NCBI GenBank assembly: GCA_018334735.1
Contig: JAGXLK010000012.1
Coordinates: 1 to 13,505 of the forward strand
DNA length: 13,505 nucleotides
Source of the DNA: Planctomycetota bacterium
GTDB taxonomy: Bacteria > Planctomycetota > Brocadiia > SM23-32
Direction: 5' to 3'
The position numbers and the translations under genes are program-made. The notes under the pieces are model-generated. The model was not told the DNA's origin. It saw only the letters and a list, made by a program, of their open reading frames with translations, and did not search any database. Below, one piece after another: positions 6,039 through 13,505 of this stretch (positions are counted from its first letter, which is position 1; each line of letters begins with the position of its first letter).

Positions 6039-9000
6039 TTATTCCCGTTCGTCGCTGGTCAGGCAAACTGTGCGGCTCCCAAGGTGTTTGAGACGACGCA
6101 TTATGTCGAGCAGTAAATCGTACCTGTCTGCACCAATTATTCCGGGCTGGAGATCGACATCATAGGAGATACGCAGAATAGTTCGCCGCGGCCCTTTGGT
6201 GTTGGTCGTTTCCAGCAAGACCCAGGGGATGTTTTCATCTCCCTTTTGTTCAAGGGGCGAGATGAGTTTTACCTGGGCTTTTATGCGGCCAAGATTGGAG
6301 GGGCTTTGCCAGTCGATTGGCGGCGGAGCAAATCGTGTGTGTTTCCAGCCGGATGGAAGGACTATATCAAAGATCAGCGTACGGCGCCTGTTTTGCGCAA
6401 AATAAAGAGGGTTTTCACGTTCGTCGGCCATAAAGTGGAATAAATCTGCGAAAGATTCCGGGAGGCGGAAATACAAAAAATCCCCTTCCCGAACCGCAAA
6501 TCGTTCCCACCTCGCCGCAAAGAGTTCCTCGCCCGGGTATGATTTAAAATGAGTGCGCAGTTTGCCCTTGGGTTCAGCAGATTGTGAAAGGGCCGAAATC
6601 AATTCCTGATGCTGACGGTTACGTTCCTCGGGGGCGAGTTCTGCCCAATGTTTTTTGCGATTGCCATACGAGATACCGTAAAAACGCCTCGTCTTTTGAA
6701 TAACGGCATCTCCGGATTTGGTAACCGCCATGGCGTACCGAGTGAAAGAGCGGTCTTCAAACGATTCAGGCGGTTCGATGGCTGCAATTGTTCCGTTTTG
6801 TGTGAGGCCAGGTCGACCGGCGTAGTGAGTGGCGCCGAGGGCGGCATATTGTCCGGTATCATTGAGATAAATCGGTTTGTCATCTACCTCTATACGAACA
6901 AGGACTCCAGGAAACCACGCAGCATGTGGAATCTGGCGAATCGGTTTCCATAGATCGTGAGCACGTGGGGCCTGAGAAACAAGGACAAATTGGGGCTTCA
7001 AACCAATCTGACGCAACATGACATAGAATACCACGGCCCGTTCAGCGGAACTGCCGTAACCGTCAGCGAGAGTCTTATCAGACGTGGCCAGTACAGCCAG
7101 AGGAGCTTCGTGAAGTTTCGGTCCCGCGAGACGAATGTTCCTGGCGATAAAATCACGGATGGCGATTATTTTTTCTCTGAGAGCTTTTTTGCCGGCGGTG
7201 AGCTCTTTTGCCCTGGCAACCGTTTTCTGAATTTTCCGGGCACGCTGGTGTAGAATCCCGGTCACGTACTCGGCATGTTCTTCCCAGCTCCCGGTGGAGA
7301 CGAATACCGTTGGACCGAGCGTGAATAGAGGCGGCAGGTAGCGTTCGCGTTTAATCGCGTCCAGATTTTTAACCTGCCAGAGACGACGCACGTTAGGGCC
7401 CGACAACGTGGATTCGTCGTATTTGATGCCTTCCCCGGTCTGCATAGTTTTCAGTTTCATGGATGAGGGGGCAATGATCTCCAGAGATTTTTTGAGCACG
7501 GGTTCAAAATCTCGAAAAGACTCCTGCGCTGAGAAGAAAGGTTTCCCCTCATTTTTCTTGACGACTGTATATTCTATTGTTGATCCAACGCTCACGCCCG
7601 GCAGACTTGCGACAAGAACTTTTGTTTTTGGGAACCGGGGAGCTGACCCGACCCAACTGGCATCCATGCGGTTGATCTGATTTTTCGGGATATTCTTAAC
7701 CGTTCCGTCCAGAGTGGTAACGGTGGCGCTTTTCACCGTCAGGGATTCCCAGGCTTCGTTATAGCGCAATTTCAGTTCGGAATAGCGTTTTTTCCCGGCG
7801 TAAGTCAGGATCTTCTTCCGAACGGAACGGGTTTCGGTCCAGTTATTTTTGTCTTTGAGGTGGTAACTGACCTTTTCTTCCAGCACGACGGCATCGGCGG
7901 ACGCTTCGTCGCTTTTTTTCTGTTTGACTGTTCGTCGGAGGATCGGCATTTTCCGCTGGTTATATTCGATCGTGCCGAGAGCATTTTTCAGGTTTACGTA
8001 CTGTTTTGGGCTGAATTCGACGGCTTTCAGGAGGAACTGGCTGTTCCCAATAAGTTTGTTCCCTTTGGTTTCCAGAGATGCCTGCCAGCCTACCGTCTCA
8101 TCGCTTATCTCGGGATACGTGGGTAGCGATTCAACGGAACCCAGGGCAGGATCGAGTGTCAGTTCCAGGGTCTCTTTTACCCCGCATGCGATGTCGGTTT
8201 TGAGCGGGTATTCACGCGTTTCCAGTCCCGTCCCGCCCCGCAAAATGAAATGGGCATATCCGATGTTTGTTCCGAACATTGGGACCGGCAACAGGCGCAG
8301 CTGTTTTCCGGTGATTGGGACATCTTTCGCTTCGAACTGGAGTGTGGCTTTGAGCTGCCGTGAGGTGTCCTGCATGTTCTCAGGGACGAGTGTGAATTTC
8401 GTCAACTGAGCGCCCGGGACGACCCGTTTGACCACGGCTTCAAAATAGCGACGTCGTTCAACGGGTTTGATGCGGCCGAAATATCCCCGGTACCCATTAT
8501 CGTTCTGTCCTTCAAAACGGAGAACACTCCTCGCAGTCAGGTCCCCTTCAGCGTCGATACGGCCGGTTGTGCTGATGCGCATGAGGTTTTTGGTAGCGGG
8601 GATGATGGGGGATACCCGGAGCTCCTCACCATCGGGGCGGGCCACCAGGTAGCTGCAGTTGTTCAGGTAGGCCGGCAAAAGTTGCCTTGTGGTCTCGTCG
8701 GTGGGGTCCATGAGCTGGTAGCCTTCTCCGTCCTCTTTTTTGACGCAGGCAATGGCGTGGTTGAACCAGGGGAGCGGCACATCGGGGTCTTTGCGGGGGC
8801 CCGTATGGATCAGGACGGGATATGCCTGGAATCCGGCCTCCCTGAGCATGACCACCAGAAGGGCGGCTTTATCCCGGCAGACTCCGGCCAGGTTCTCGAA
8901 CGTATCTGAAACATCGTGCGGCTCGTAGCCCGGAGCGGTGTCTTCTTTGGTGATGCCGAGGTAGCGCACTTTTTGACTCACAAAAGTGAAAATGGCGCGA

Positions 9001-9956
9001 ATTTTCTCTTCTCGGGACGAAGTGTCCTGGGTGAGAGTTTTTACCTTCTTTTTGATTTCAGGCGTGACTTCGTAGTGGGGGCTGGAGATCTCCCAGTACC
9101 ATTTTGATATTGTTTCCCAGTCCGGGGCCGTGCTCAGGAGGACACGCTGGACAACCCGATGAAGCGAGGGCATGTTGGGTTCCCGGAACATCCGGGGAAC
9201 GTCAGTAGCTTCCCAGCGGTGGTGTAAGAGTCCGCCTTCTTTGCGCGTCGAGTGAGTGACCGTTTTGCCGACAGGGTCTTTGAGGGCGATATTACGAAGA
9301 GGCCGTTCCGACGGCCCGATCACTTCGTAACTGTAATGCTTGATGGGGCTGGTGTATTCGAAGATTTGCATATCAGCCCATACATTCCGAACCCGCGGGT
9401 GGCGGACGCGTTTGTAGGTGAAGTAATGGACAAGATCGCCGACTTCGAGGCTGGCAACGTTGACAACAAGCACTTTAGAATTCGGATTATAAATATTGGA
9501 CGCACGTTGCGATGGGTCGATCATGACGCGGCTCTGAGATTTGACGTCGACTTTGACAATACGCCCATCTGGCTTGATAATTTCCAGTTTTTTTACCTGG
9601 ATATCTTCGGGGAGGGAATAGGGGATTGTGAAATGCATTTTCAGCGTTGCACGTTCGCGACGCCCTTTTTCGGTGAGGATTTTGACATACCAGTCGTCCC
9701 ACATCCGTGAAGTCCCATCTTCGAAATATCGGACCCGTATATGGTCGTCGACGAGCACGTCTTCGGCATTGGGGTATTTCTGGCCCGTGACTTTTTTAGC
9801 CGCTTCAATGACCTTTTTTTGATCCAGAAAACCGTCCGGGAACATTTCAGCGGCTTTTTTAGTTTCAGCGGCCGAGGCGACCCAAGAAATGCCGACAAAA
9901 AGCAAGAAAACAAGACGACTCATTCTGAGTATGCGGTCTTTACGTGTGCTGATCAT
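6039..9956 (-). CDS. Secreted tandem DUF3857-transglutaminase protein, second catalytic site degenerate
   Basis: An exported 1305-residue protein made of two units of about 640 residues, each a DUF3857 domain followed by a transglutaminase-like fold. The first unit has DUF3857 at about 65-260 and a papain-like transglutaminase core at about 310-440. Its triad is complete: Cys360 in GVCRDKA, His400 in WFNHAI, Asp417 in LMDPTDE. The second has DUF3857 at about 690-870 and a core at about 905-1045. There the Cys is Ser970 (GYGSSAERA) and the His is Gly1017 (WFPGVL), while Asp1033 remains, so it should be inactive. Single-unit relatives are usually about 600-680 residues. The signal peptide runs MISTRKDRILRMSR then LVFLLFVGISWVASAA, cleaved near residue 30. 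The frame stays open far upstream into mutS2, but the ATG at 9956 is chosen for its GAGGG site and signal peptide; Met12 (9923) lacks a ribosome site. It lies 34 bases after mutS2 and is probably co-transcribed. The substrate is unknown: cross-linking, deamidation or proteolysis. Confidence 0.9.
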   Translation of the reverse strand: MISTRKDRILRMSRLVFLLFVGISWVASAAETKKAAEMFPDGFLDQKKVIEAAKKVTGQKYPNAEDVLVDDHIRVRYFEDGTSRMWDDWYVKILTEKGRRERATLKMHFTIPYSLPEDIQVKKLEIIKPDGRIVKVDVKSQSRVMIDPSQRASNIYNPNSKVLVVNVASLEVGDLVHYFTYKRVRHPRVRNVWADMQIFEYTSPIKHYSYEVIGPSERPLRNIALKDPVGKTVTHSTRKEGGLLHHRWEATDVPRMFREPNMPSLHRVVQRVLLSTAPDWETISKWYWEISSPHYEVTPEIKKKVKTLTQDTSSREEKIRAIFTFVSQKVRYLGITKEDTAPGYEPHDVSDTFENLAGVCRDKAALLVVMLREAGFQAYPVLIHTGPRKDPDVPLPWFNHAIACVKKEDGEGYQLMDPTDETTRQLLPAYLNNCSYLVARPDGEELRVSPIIPATKNLMRISTTGRIDAEGDLTARSVLRFEGQNDNGYRGYFGRIKPVERRRYFEAVVKRVVPGAQLTKFTLVPENMQDTSRQLKATLQFEAKDVPITGKQLRLLPVPMFGTNIGYAHFILRGGTGLETREYPLKTDIACGVKETLELTLDPALGSVESLPTYPEISDETVGWQASLETKGNKLIGNSQFLLKAVEFSPKQYVNLKNALGTIEYNQRKMPILRRTVKQKKSDEASADAVVLEEKVSYHLKDKNNWTETRSVRKKILTYAGKKRYSELKLRYNEAWESLTVKSATVTTLDGTVKNIPKNQINRMDASWVGSAPRFPKTKVLVASLPGVSVGSTIEYTVVKKNEGKPFFSAQESFRDFEPVLKKSLEIIAPSSMKLKTMQTGEGIKYDESTLSGPNVRRLWQVKNLDAIKRERYLPPLFTLGPTVFVSTGSWEEHAEYVTGILHQRARKIQKTVARAKELTAGKKALREKIIAIRDFIARNIRLAGPKLHEAPLAVLATSDKTLADGYGSSAERAVVFYVMLRQIGLKPQFVLVSQAPRAHDLWKPIRQIPHAAWFPGVLVRIEVDDKPIYLNDTGQYAALGATHYAGRPGLTQNGTIAAIEPPESFEDRSFTRYAMAVTKSGDAVIQKTRRFYGISYGNRKKHWAELAPEERNRQHQELISALSQSAEPKGKLRTHFKSYPGEELFAARWERFAVREGDFLYFRLPESFADLFHFMADERENPLYFAQNRRRTLIFDIVLPSGWKHTRFAPPPIDWQSPSNLGRIKAQVKLISPLEQKGDENIPWVLLETTNTKGPRRTILRISYDVDLQPGIIGADRYDLLLDIMRRLKHLGSRTVCLTSDERE

Positions 9957-9994
9957 TTTTTCCCTCGGTTCCGTTTGATGCTGGGGAATATCAT
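9953..9994 (-). other. Thirteen-codon mini-ORF bridging mutS2 and the transglutaminase gene
   Basis: An ATG at 9994 overlaps the mutS2 stop as ATGA. The frame runs 13 codons (M-I-F-P-S-I-K-R-N-R-G-K-K) and its TGA overlaps the ATG of the transglutaminase gene, again as ATGA. The transglutaminase ribosome site lies inside it. Both junctions fall in copies of the same 10-base sequence (9952-9961 and 9990-9999). The peptide may mean nothing, but the arrangement would allow termination-reinitiation coupling. No separate ribosome binding site is obvious for the mini-ORF. Confidence 0.3.
9962..9966 (-). promoter_or_regulatory. Ribosome binding site of the transglutaminase gene
   Basis: GAGGG on the minus strand, five bases before the ATG at 9956. 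It settles the start, since the reading frame itself stays open for another 120 codons upstream inside mutS2 without any comparable site beside a start codon. Confidence 0.7.
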
Positions 9995-12090
9995 TTTTTA
10001 CTATTGTCGATTTCTTCGCCCCAGGGCGTGAGGTCCTCAAGCGCCACGTTGAGGGTTTTGCGCCCGGCGTCGACTGTGGCGCGTGCTTTATTTTCGTCGA
10101 CCCGTACAATTTTGCCCCATTTGTGTATTTTCGCAACATAGACTTCATCACCCGGTTGTAGTCTGCGTTCGATTTCCCGTCCTTCCAGCAACCGTTGCGT
10201 TCGGTCCAGTATATTTCGGAGACCGTCGCGAATGTTGCGGACACTGCGGGCGATTTTTTTGTGGCTGAAGCGGACATCATCGTAAAGTTCGCGGCATCTC
10301 GTTTCGAGCCCTTCAAGTTGATCCTTGAGTTTAAGACCGTAGTCCGCTCCCGTTCTCTGTTCTTCTTCTTTTATACGCTTCAGCCTTTCTTCGTATTCTT
10401 GTTTCAGTTCTTGCGCTTTTGTTTCGAGATACTGGACGCGCCTCCGACGTTCTTCGGAATCGCGCGTTGCCTGTCGCACCTGATCGAGCATATTCCCGTA
10501 CTCACCATCCGAAACTTCGTTGAGATGTTGCCGTGCATTTTCGAGAAGCGGCGGGGGCATACCCAGGCGATCGGCTATTTCCAGGGCGTTGGAGCGGCCC
10601 GCGGTGCCGATAATAAGCTTGTAAGTCGGGCTCAGCGTTTCGGTATCAAATTCCATCGAAGCATTTGCGGCTTCCGGACGAGTGGCGGCGAAAGTCTTGA
10701 GTTGTCCAAGGTGAGTGACGACCACGGCTGCGCATCCACGCTGCGAGATTTCGTCGAGAATCGCGCGTCCGAGTGCGCCCCCTTCGATGGGGTCTGTGCC
10801 CGCGCCAAGTTCATCCAGAAGCACAAGGCTCTTATTGGTCGCGGCTTCGAGCACTTTCAGAATACGTGACATATGGGAGCTAAAAGTGCTGAGGCTTTGT
10901 TCGAGACTCTGTTCGTCGCCAATATCGGCGTAGATGGCATCGTACAGGGGGACAACGGCACGATCTGCGGGCACGAACATGCCGGCATGCGCCATGAGAG
11001 TCAGCAGGCCCATGGTTTTCAGGGCCACTGTTTTTCCGCCCGTGTTGGGACCGGTGATAATCATCACACGAAAATCATCGCCCAGATGGATGTCCAGTGG
11101 CACGACCTGCGCGAAATCGGGCTCAGAATGTTTTTCGTCAGATTTTCCTGTGAGGCGCAAGAGGATAGGATGGCGGGCCTGGCGCAGTTCGCAGGCCTGA
11201 CTCCTGGTGATTTTGGGTTGGCACATGTGATACTTCGCGGCCAGACGAACTTTTGCCATGATGAGGTCAACTTCTGCGACAAGACCCTGCGCTTTCAAAA
11301 GGCCACCTTCATTTTTGCCGACCTCGTGGGTTAGCTCCCACAGAATAGCGTCAATTTCTTCCTCTTCAAGCCCCTGAGCCTCGCTGAGTTTGTTCCCAAG
11401 TTTGAGAGTGGCCATGGGTTCAATATAGAGGGTGGCTCCACTATCAGATGTCCCATGGACGACACCGGGGACGCTGCTTTTGTGTTGCGCATTTACGGCC
11501 AGAACATAGCGGTCACGGTGAATGCTGGGATTGGGGTACTGAAGATGAGGACTGATATCAGAGTCATGGGTGAGAGCTGCGATGCTGTCTTCGATCCTCC
11601 GACGCAACCCGCGGACTTTTTTCCTGATTTCCGCCAGGCGGGGGCTGGCCTCGTCACGGACCTCACCGGCCGACGTAACGGCTTTCTGGATATGTTCGCC
11701 GAGGCCTTTGAGGTCGGGAATCCGGGCCCCGAGTTTCTTCAATTGCGGAGCGGAATTGCCGCGGCGGATAAGTGAGTTGCGAAGATTTGTTGCCGTCCCA
11801 CAGAGGTCAGATATCTGGTTAAGCGTGCTGGCTTCAAGGGGCCCGCCGCCCGCTCCGGCCCTTTCAATATGCGGCTGCATATCGGGTATTCCACCGAGCG
11901 AAGGGGCAAAACCAGTTTGCATTACGTCGCGCATTTCGGCAGTCTGCTGAAGGGCCACTTCGATCGCCGATCGCTTTTCCATCGGATGGAGCTCTTCCGC
12001 CAACATCTTGCCGGGTTCGGTCGTTGTCTGCCCAACAAGCATCTTGCGGATTGCGGGGAACTCAAGCGCTGTGATTGCTTCGTTGTTCAT
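9991..12090 (-). CDS. mutS2: MutS2-family ATPase lacking the C-terminal Smr domain
   Basis: A cytosolic DNA-binding ATPase of the MutS2 branch, 699 residues. Family members act on branched DNA and recombination intermediates, and in Bacillus on collided ribosomes; they do not belong to the mismatch-repair MutS proper. The N-terminal MutS core/lever region spans about 1-330. The ATPase follows: Walker A GPNTGGKT (347-354), signature STFSSHMSRI (401-410), Walker B LVLLDELGAGTD (422-433), and the switch His in VVVTHLGQLK (456-465). A charged coiled coil runs from about 515 to 640, followed by a KOW/SH3-like tail LQPGDEVYVAKIHKWGKIV (644-662). The protein ends at Lys699, where usual members (about 770-800 residues) continue into the Smr endonuclease domain. 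No Smr motif follows in any frame before the next gene. The ATG at 12090 has no clear ribosome binding site; a promoter-like sequence lies about 60-90 bases upstream. It forms the first gene of a unit with the transglutaminase gene. Confidence 0.92.
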   Translation of the reverse strand: MNNEAITALEFPAIRKMLVGQTTTEPGKMLAEELHPMEKRSAIEVALQQTAEMRDVMQTGFAPSLGGIPDMQPHIERAGAGGGPLEASTLNQISDLCGTATNLRNSLIRRGNSAPQLKKLGARIPDLKGLGEHIQKAVTSAGEVRDEASPRLAEIRKKVRGLRRRIEDSIAALTHDSDISPHLQYPNPSIHRDRYVLAVNAQHKSSVPGVVHGTSDSGATLYIEPMATLKLGNKLSEAQGLEEEEIDAILWELTHEVGKNEGGLLKAQGLVAEVDLIMAKVRLAAKYHMCQPKITRSQACELRQARHPILLRLTGKSDEKHSEPDFAQVVPLDIHLGDDFRVMIITGPNTGGKTVALKTMGLLTLMAHAGMFVPADRAVVPLYDAIYADIGDEQSLEQSLSTFSSHMSRILKVLEAATNKSLVLLDELGAGTDPIEGGALGRAILDEISQRGCAAVVVTHLGQLKTFAATRPEAANASMEFDTETLSPTYKLIIGTAGRSNALEIADRLGMPPPLLENARQHLNEVSDGEYGNMLDQVRQATRDSEERRRRVQYLETKAQELKQEYEERLKRIKEEEQRTGADYGLKLKDQLEGLETRCRELYDDVRFSHKKIARSVRNIRDGLRNILDRTQRLLEGREIERRLQPGDEVYVAKIHKWGKIVRVDENKARATVDAGRKTLNVALEDLTPWGEEIDNSKK

Positions 12091-12150
12091 CTGATTGTAT
12101 TAAAAATAAGAGGGCGCTGACTGGTTCTTGCACACTTCATTTTGATCGTT

Positions 12151-12180
12151 ATTCTAAGTGATGCGATACTGGAGCGACAA
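12151..12180 (-). promoter_or_regulatory. Candidate sigma70-type promoter for mutS2
   Basis: Read on the minus strand, TTGTCG (12175-12180) and TAGAAT (12151-12156) are 18 bases apart, matching four and five of the six consensus positions. A start near 12144 would give a leader of about 54 bases before the mutS2 ATG. Part of the -35 side overlaps a small CAAGC/GCTTG dyad (12178-12182 and 12194-12198). Confidence 0.4.
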
Positions 12181-12213
12181 GCTTCGCTCATATGCTTGAG
12201 GTGATGTCGGTTG

Positions 12214-12291
12214 TTTTAAGTTGTCGGGTTCTTGGAACCAGGAACTGAGATTGGGCGAAAAGAACGGCGCATAAAATCCGACAACTTAAAA
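12214..12291. repeat. Long inverted repeat in the divergent intergenic region
   Basis: TTTTAAGTTGTCGG (12214-12227) recurs as its exact reverse complement CCGACAACTTAAAA (12278-12291). Allowing one G-T pair, the arms extend to 17 bases inward, leaving a 44-base centre. Inside the left arm a smaller GGTTC-TTG-GAACC hairpin (12227-12239) is also possible. No flanking target duplication is seen. Since both neighbouring genes are transcribed away from it, it is unlikely to be a terminator. A non-autonomous palindromic repeat (MITE-like) or a paired protein-binding site are the main options. Confidence 0.6.
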
Positions 12292-12375
12292 TCAGTGATC
12301 AGCAACGAGTCTTTCTTCTTTACCGGAAGCTATGAAACAGGTACTTTGAATAGCAATCTCAGGTTCGGAATAAAA

Positions 12376-12381
12376 GAGAGG
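12376..12381 (+). promoter_or_regulatory. Ribosome binding site of the amidohydrolase gene
   Basis: GAGAGG lies seven bases before the ATG at 12389 and supports that start. The DSHVH metal motif follows only 13 residues later, as is usual for this family. Confidence 0.65.
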
Positions 12382-12388
12382 TAAAACA

Positions 12389-13498
12389 ATGGAGCAATGG
12401 CGCAGCAAAACAGAGGAGATTGTGGATTCGCACGTTCACATGGCCGGGTTGGATACTGAGCAATCGTTGCTCTCTATCCGTAAGGCTGCCGGGATCGACA
12501 AAATGGCGTTGGTTGCCATCCAGGACCCCGAAGCCGGAAGTGGATTGGCGGCCGCAGTGTATATGAAAAGCTGTCATCCCGGCGGCTTTTTCGTCTTCGC
12601 CGGGCTTAATCATGCGGGCCAGCTCTCCGGGGGCGAAGTGCCGGGCCAAACTCTGACAGAACAAGTGGAAGCAAACGTGAAAATGGGCTGTGACGGGATC
12701 AAAATGATTGAAGGTAAACCGACTTCCCGACAGCGCGTGGACATTCCAGTAACGGATGATTACTTCCGCGAATACTGGGCACAGGTGGAAGAACTCAAGC
12801 TTCCTGTCGTGTGGCATGTGAACGACCCGGAAGAATTCTGGGATCCGAATAGAATCCCGAAATGGGCGAAAGAACGTGGCTGGGGGTACAGCCCTGATGA
12901 TGTTCAGAAGGAGGAATTGTATGGGGAAGTGGAGGAGATTCTGCAGAGACACCCACAATTGCGTGTGACGTTCGCACACTTCTATTTTCTTTCAGCTGAT
13001 CTGCCACGCGCGTCATGCTTTCTGGATAAGCACCCAACGGTGCGTTTCGATCTCGCTCCGGGGATCGAGATGCTTTACAATATTTCAGAGGATCCGGAAA
13101 CCGGGCGGGACTTTTTTATAAATTACGCGGATCGGATCGTGTTTGGGACCGATATTGCGAGTGACGTGACTGTGGAGAAGGGGCGTATTCGGGCCGGGAT
13201 GATGTTCCGCTGGTTGGAGAGCGATGATACCTTTCGTTCGCCGGAGCAAGCTGATTTCTTACTCGGGCCTCCGGAAGATGGAATCATTCGAGGACTACAC
13301 CTGCCACCTGAGGTCTTGGATAAAATTTACCGCGAGAATTTTGTTGAACGGGCAGGCGAACGGCCGTGTCCGCTCGATATTGGCGCTGCAGTTGAGCAAC
13401 TTGAGCGGGCAGCGCGGATAGCGGAAGATCTGTCCGGTCACCGGAAGGAGGAAACGGAGGCTGCCAGGGTTGCAAAAAGATTGTCTGAACAACGATGA
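12389..13498 (+). CDS. Amidohydrolase-2-type metal-dependent hydrolase
   Basis: A cytosolic TIM-barrel hydrolase or decarboxylase of the amidohydrolase-2 (PF04909-type) family, 369 residues, complete. The metal and catalytic set is visible in order: DSHVH with His15 and His17 after strand 1, GIKMIEG (103-109), His143 in PVVWHVND, His197 in VTFAHFYF, and Asp255 in IVFGTDIAS. Helices rich in Glu/Arg (about 333-369) form the C-terminus. Related proteins hydrolyse lactones or amides, or decarboxylate aromatic acids; the substrate here cannot be told. No signal peptide. It is divergent from mutS2, with 298 bases between them. Its stop overlaps a possible ATG (ATGA) at 13495, so another gene may be coupled downstream, but only seven bases remain in the window. 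Confidence 0.88.
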   Translation: MEQWRSKTEEIVDSHVHMAGLDTEQSLLSIRKAAGIDKMALVAIQDPEAGSGLAAAVYMKSCHPGGFFVFAGLNHAGQLSGGEVPGQTLTEQVEANVKMGCDGIKMIEGKPTSRQRVDIPVTDDYFREYWAQVEELKLPVVWHVNDPEEFWDPNRIPKWAKERGWGYSPDDVQKEELYGEVEEILQRHPQLRVTFAHFYFLSADLPRASCFLDKHPTVRFDLAPGIEMLYNISEDPETGRDFFINYADRIVFGTDIASDVTVEKGRIRAGMMFRWLESDDTFRSPEQADFLLGPPEDGIIRGLHLPPEVLDKIYRENFVERAGERPCPLDIGAAVEQLERAARIAEDLSGHRKEETEAARVAKRLSEQR

Positions 13499-13505
13499 AC
13501 TTGTC

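Noticed and set aside
5852..6091. Plus-strand frame of 79 codons starting at a TTG
   Set aside because: It runs across the nested repeats, the terminator and the end of the opposing gene, with no ribosome site or family pattern.
9957..10316. N-terminal extension of the transglutaminase protein by 120 residues
   Set aside because: The extension overlaps the mutS2 coiled coil and KOW-like codons in another frame, would bury the signal peptide and has no ribosome binding site at its start.
13495..13505. Possible start of a next gene overlapping the amidohydrolase stop (ATGA)
   Set aside because: Only 11 bases remain and there is no close ribosome binding site; it cannot be supported from this window.
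1..13505. CRISPR array, toxin-antitoxin pair, retron, phage or transposon genes
   Set aside because: I looked on both strands and saw no regularly spaced direct repeats, reverse transcriptase, transposase, integrase or small paired toxin-like frames.

Overview
The window reads as ordinary chromosomal DNA from a free-living, metabolically versatile Gram-negative-type bacterium. It contains no rRNA, tRNA, CRISPR array, transposase or phage gene. The mix of genes suggests the PVC superphylum (Kiritimatiellota, Lentisphaerota or Planctomycetota-like). That mix is a Gfo/Idh/MocA oxidoreductase, a uroporphyrinogen-decarboxylase-like remnant, a metal-dependent amidohydrolase, a secreted beta-propeller and a giant secreted DUF3857/transglutaminase protein. 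The taxonomic guess is an inference from family content, not something the sequence proves.

Left part (1-2582): a minus-strand gene cluster. The first gene in transcription order is now only a fragment. It is the remnant of a uroporphyrinogen-decarboxylase-like (URO-D) protein at about 2043-2346, with an internal deletion and frame change. It is followed by a short Gfo/Idh/MocA-type oxidoreductase (2014-1163) and, 25 bases later, by a long reading frame that runs off the left edge (1137 to beyond 1). That last protein carries kinase-fold landmarks (a beta3 lysine, a DxKP catalytic loop and a DFE motif), and I could not assign it to a named family.

Middle (2583-5830): three plus-strand genes. 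They encode a 124-residue STAS/SpoIIAA-like protein, a 12-helix MATE-family efflux pump, and a secreted WD40/YVTN-like beta-propeller with its own plausible promoter and a strong ribosome binding site.

Right-middle (5831-12090): the minus-strand pair mutS2 followed by a secreted 1305-residue protein, transcribed toward the propeller gene. The secreted protein is two DUF3857-plus-transglutaminase units in tandem. The first has a complete Cys-His-Asp triad; the second has lost Cys and His. The MutS2 protein keeps its ATPase, coiled coil and KOW-like region but stops before any Smr nuclease domain. The 34-base gap between the two genes holds a 13-codon mini-ORF joined to both neighbours by ATGA overlaps. 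A probable terminator and nested inverted repeats fill the convergent intergenic region.

Right end (12091-13505): a divergent intergenic region with a promoter-like sequence for mutS2 and a striking 14-base perfect inverted repeat. After it comes a complete plus-strand amidohydrolase (TIM-barrel metal hydrolase).

I found no convincing new defence or mobile system. The most unusual items are the tandem transglutaminase with a dead second site, the Smr-less MutS2, the edge-truncated kinase-like protein and the URO-D remnant.
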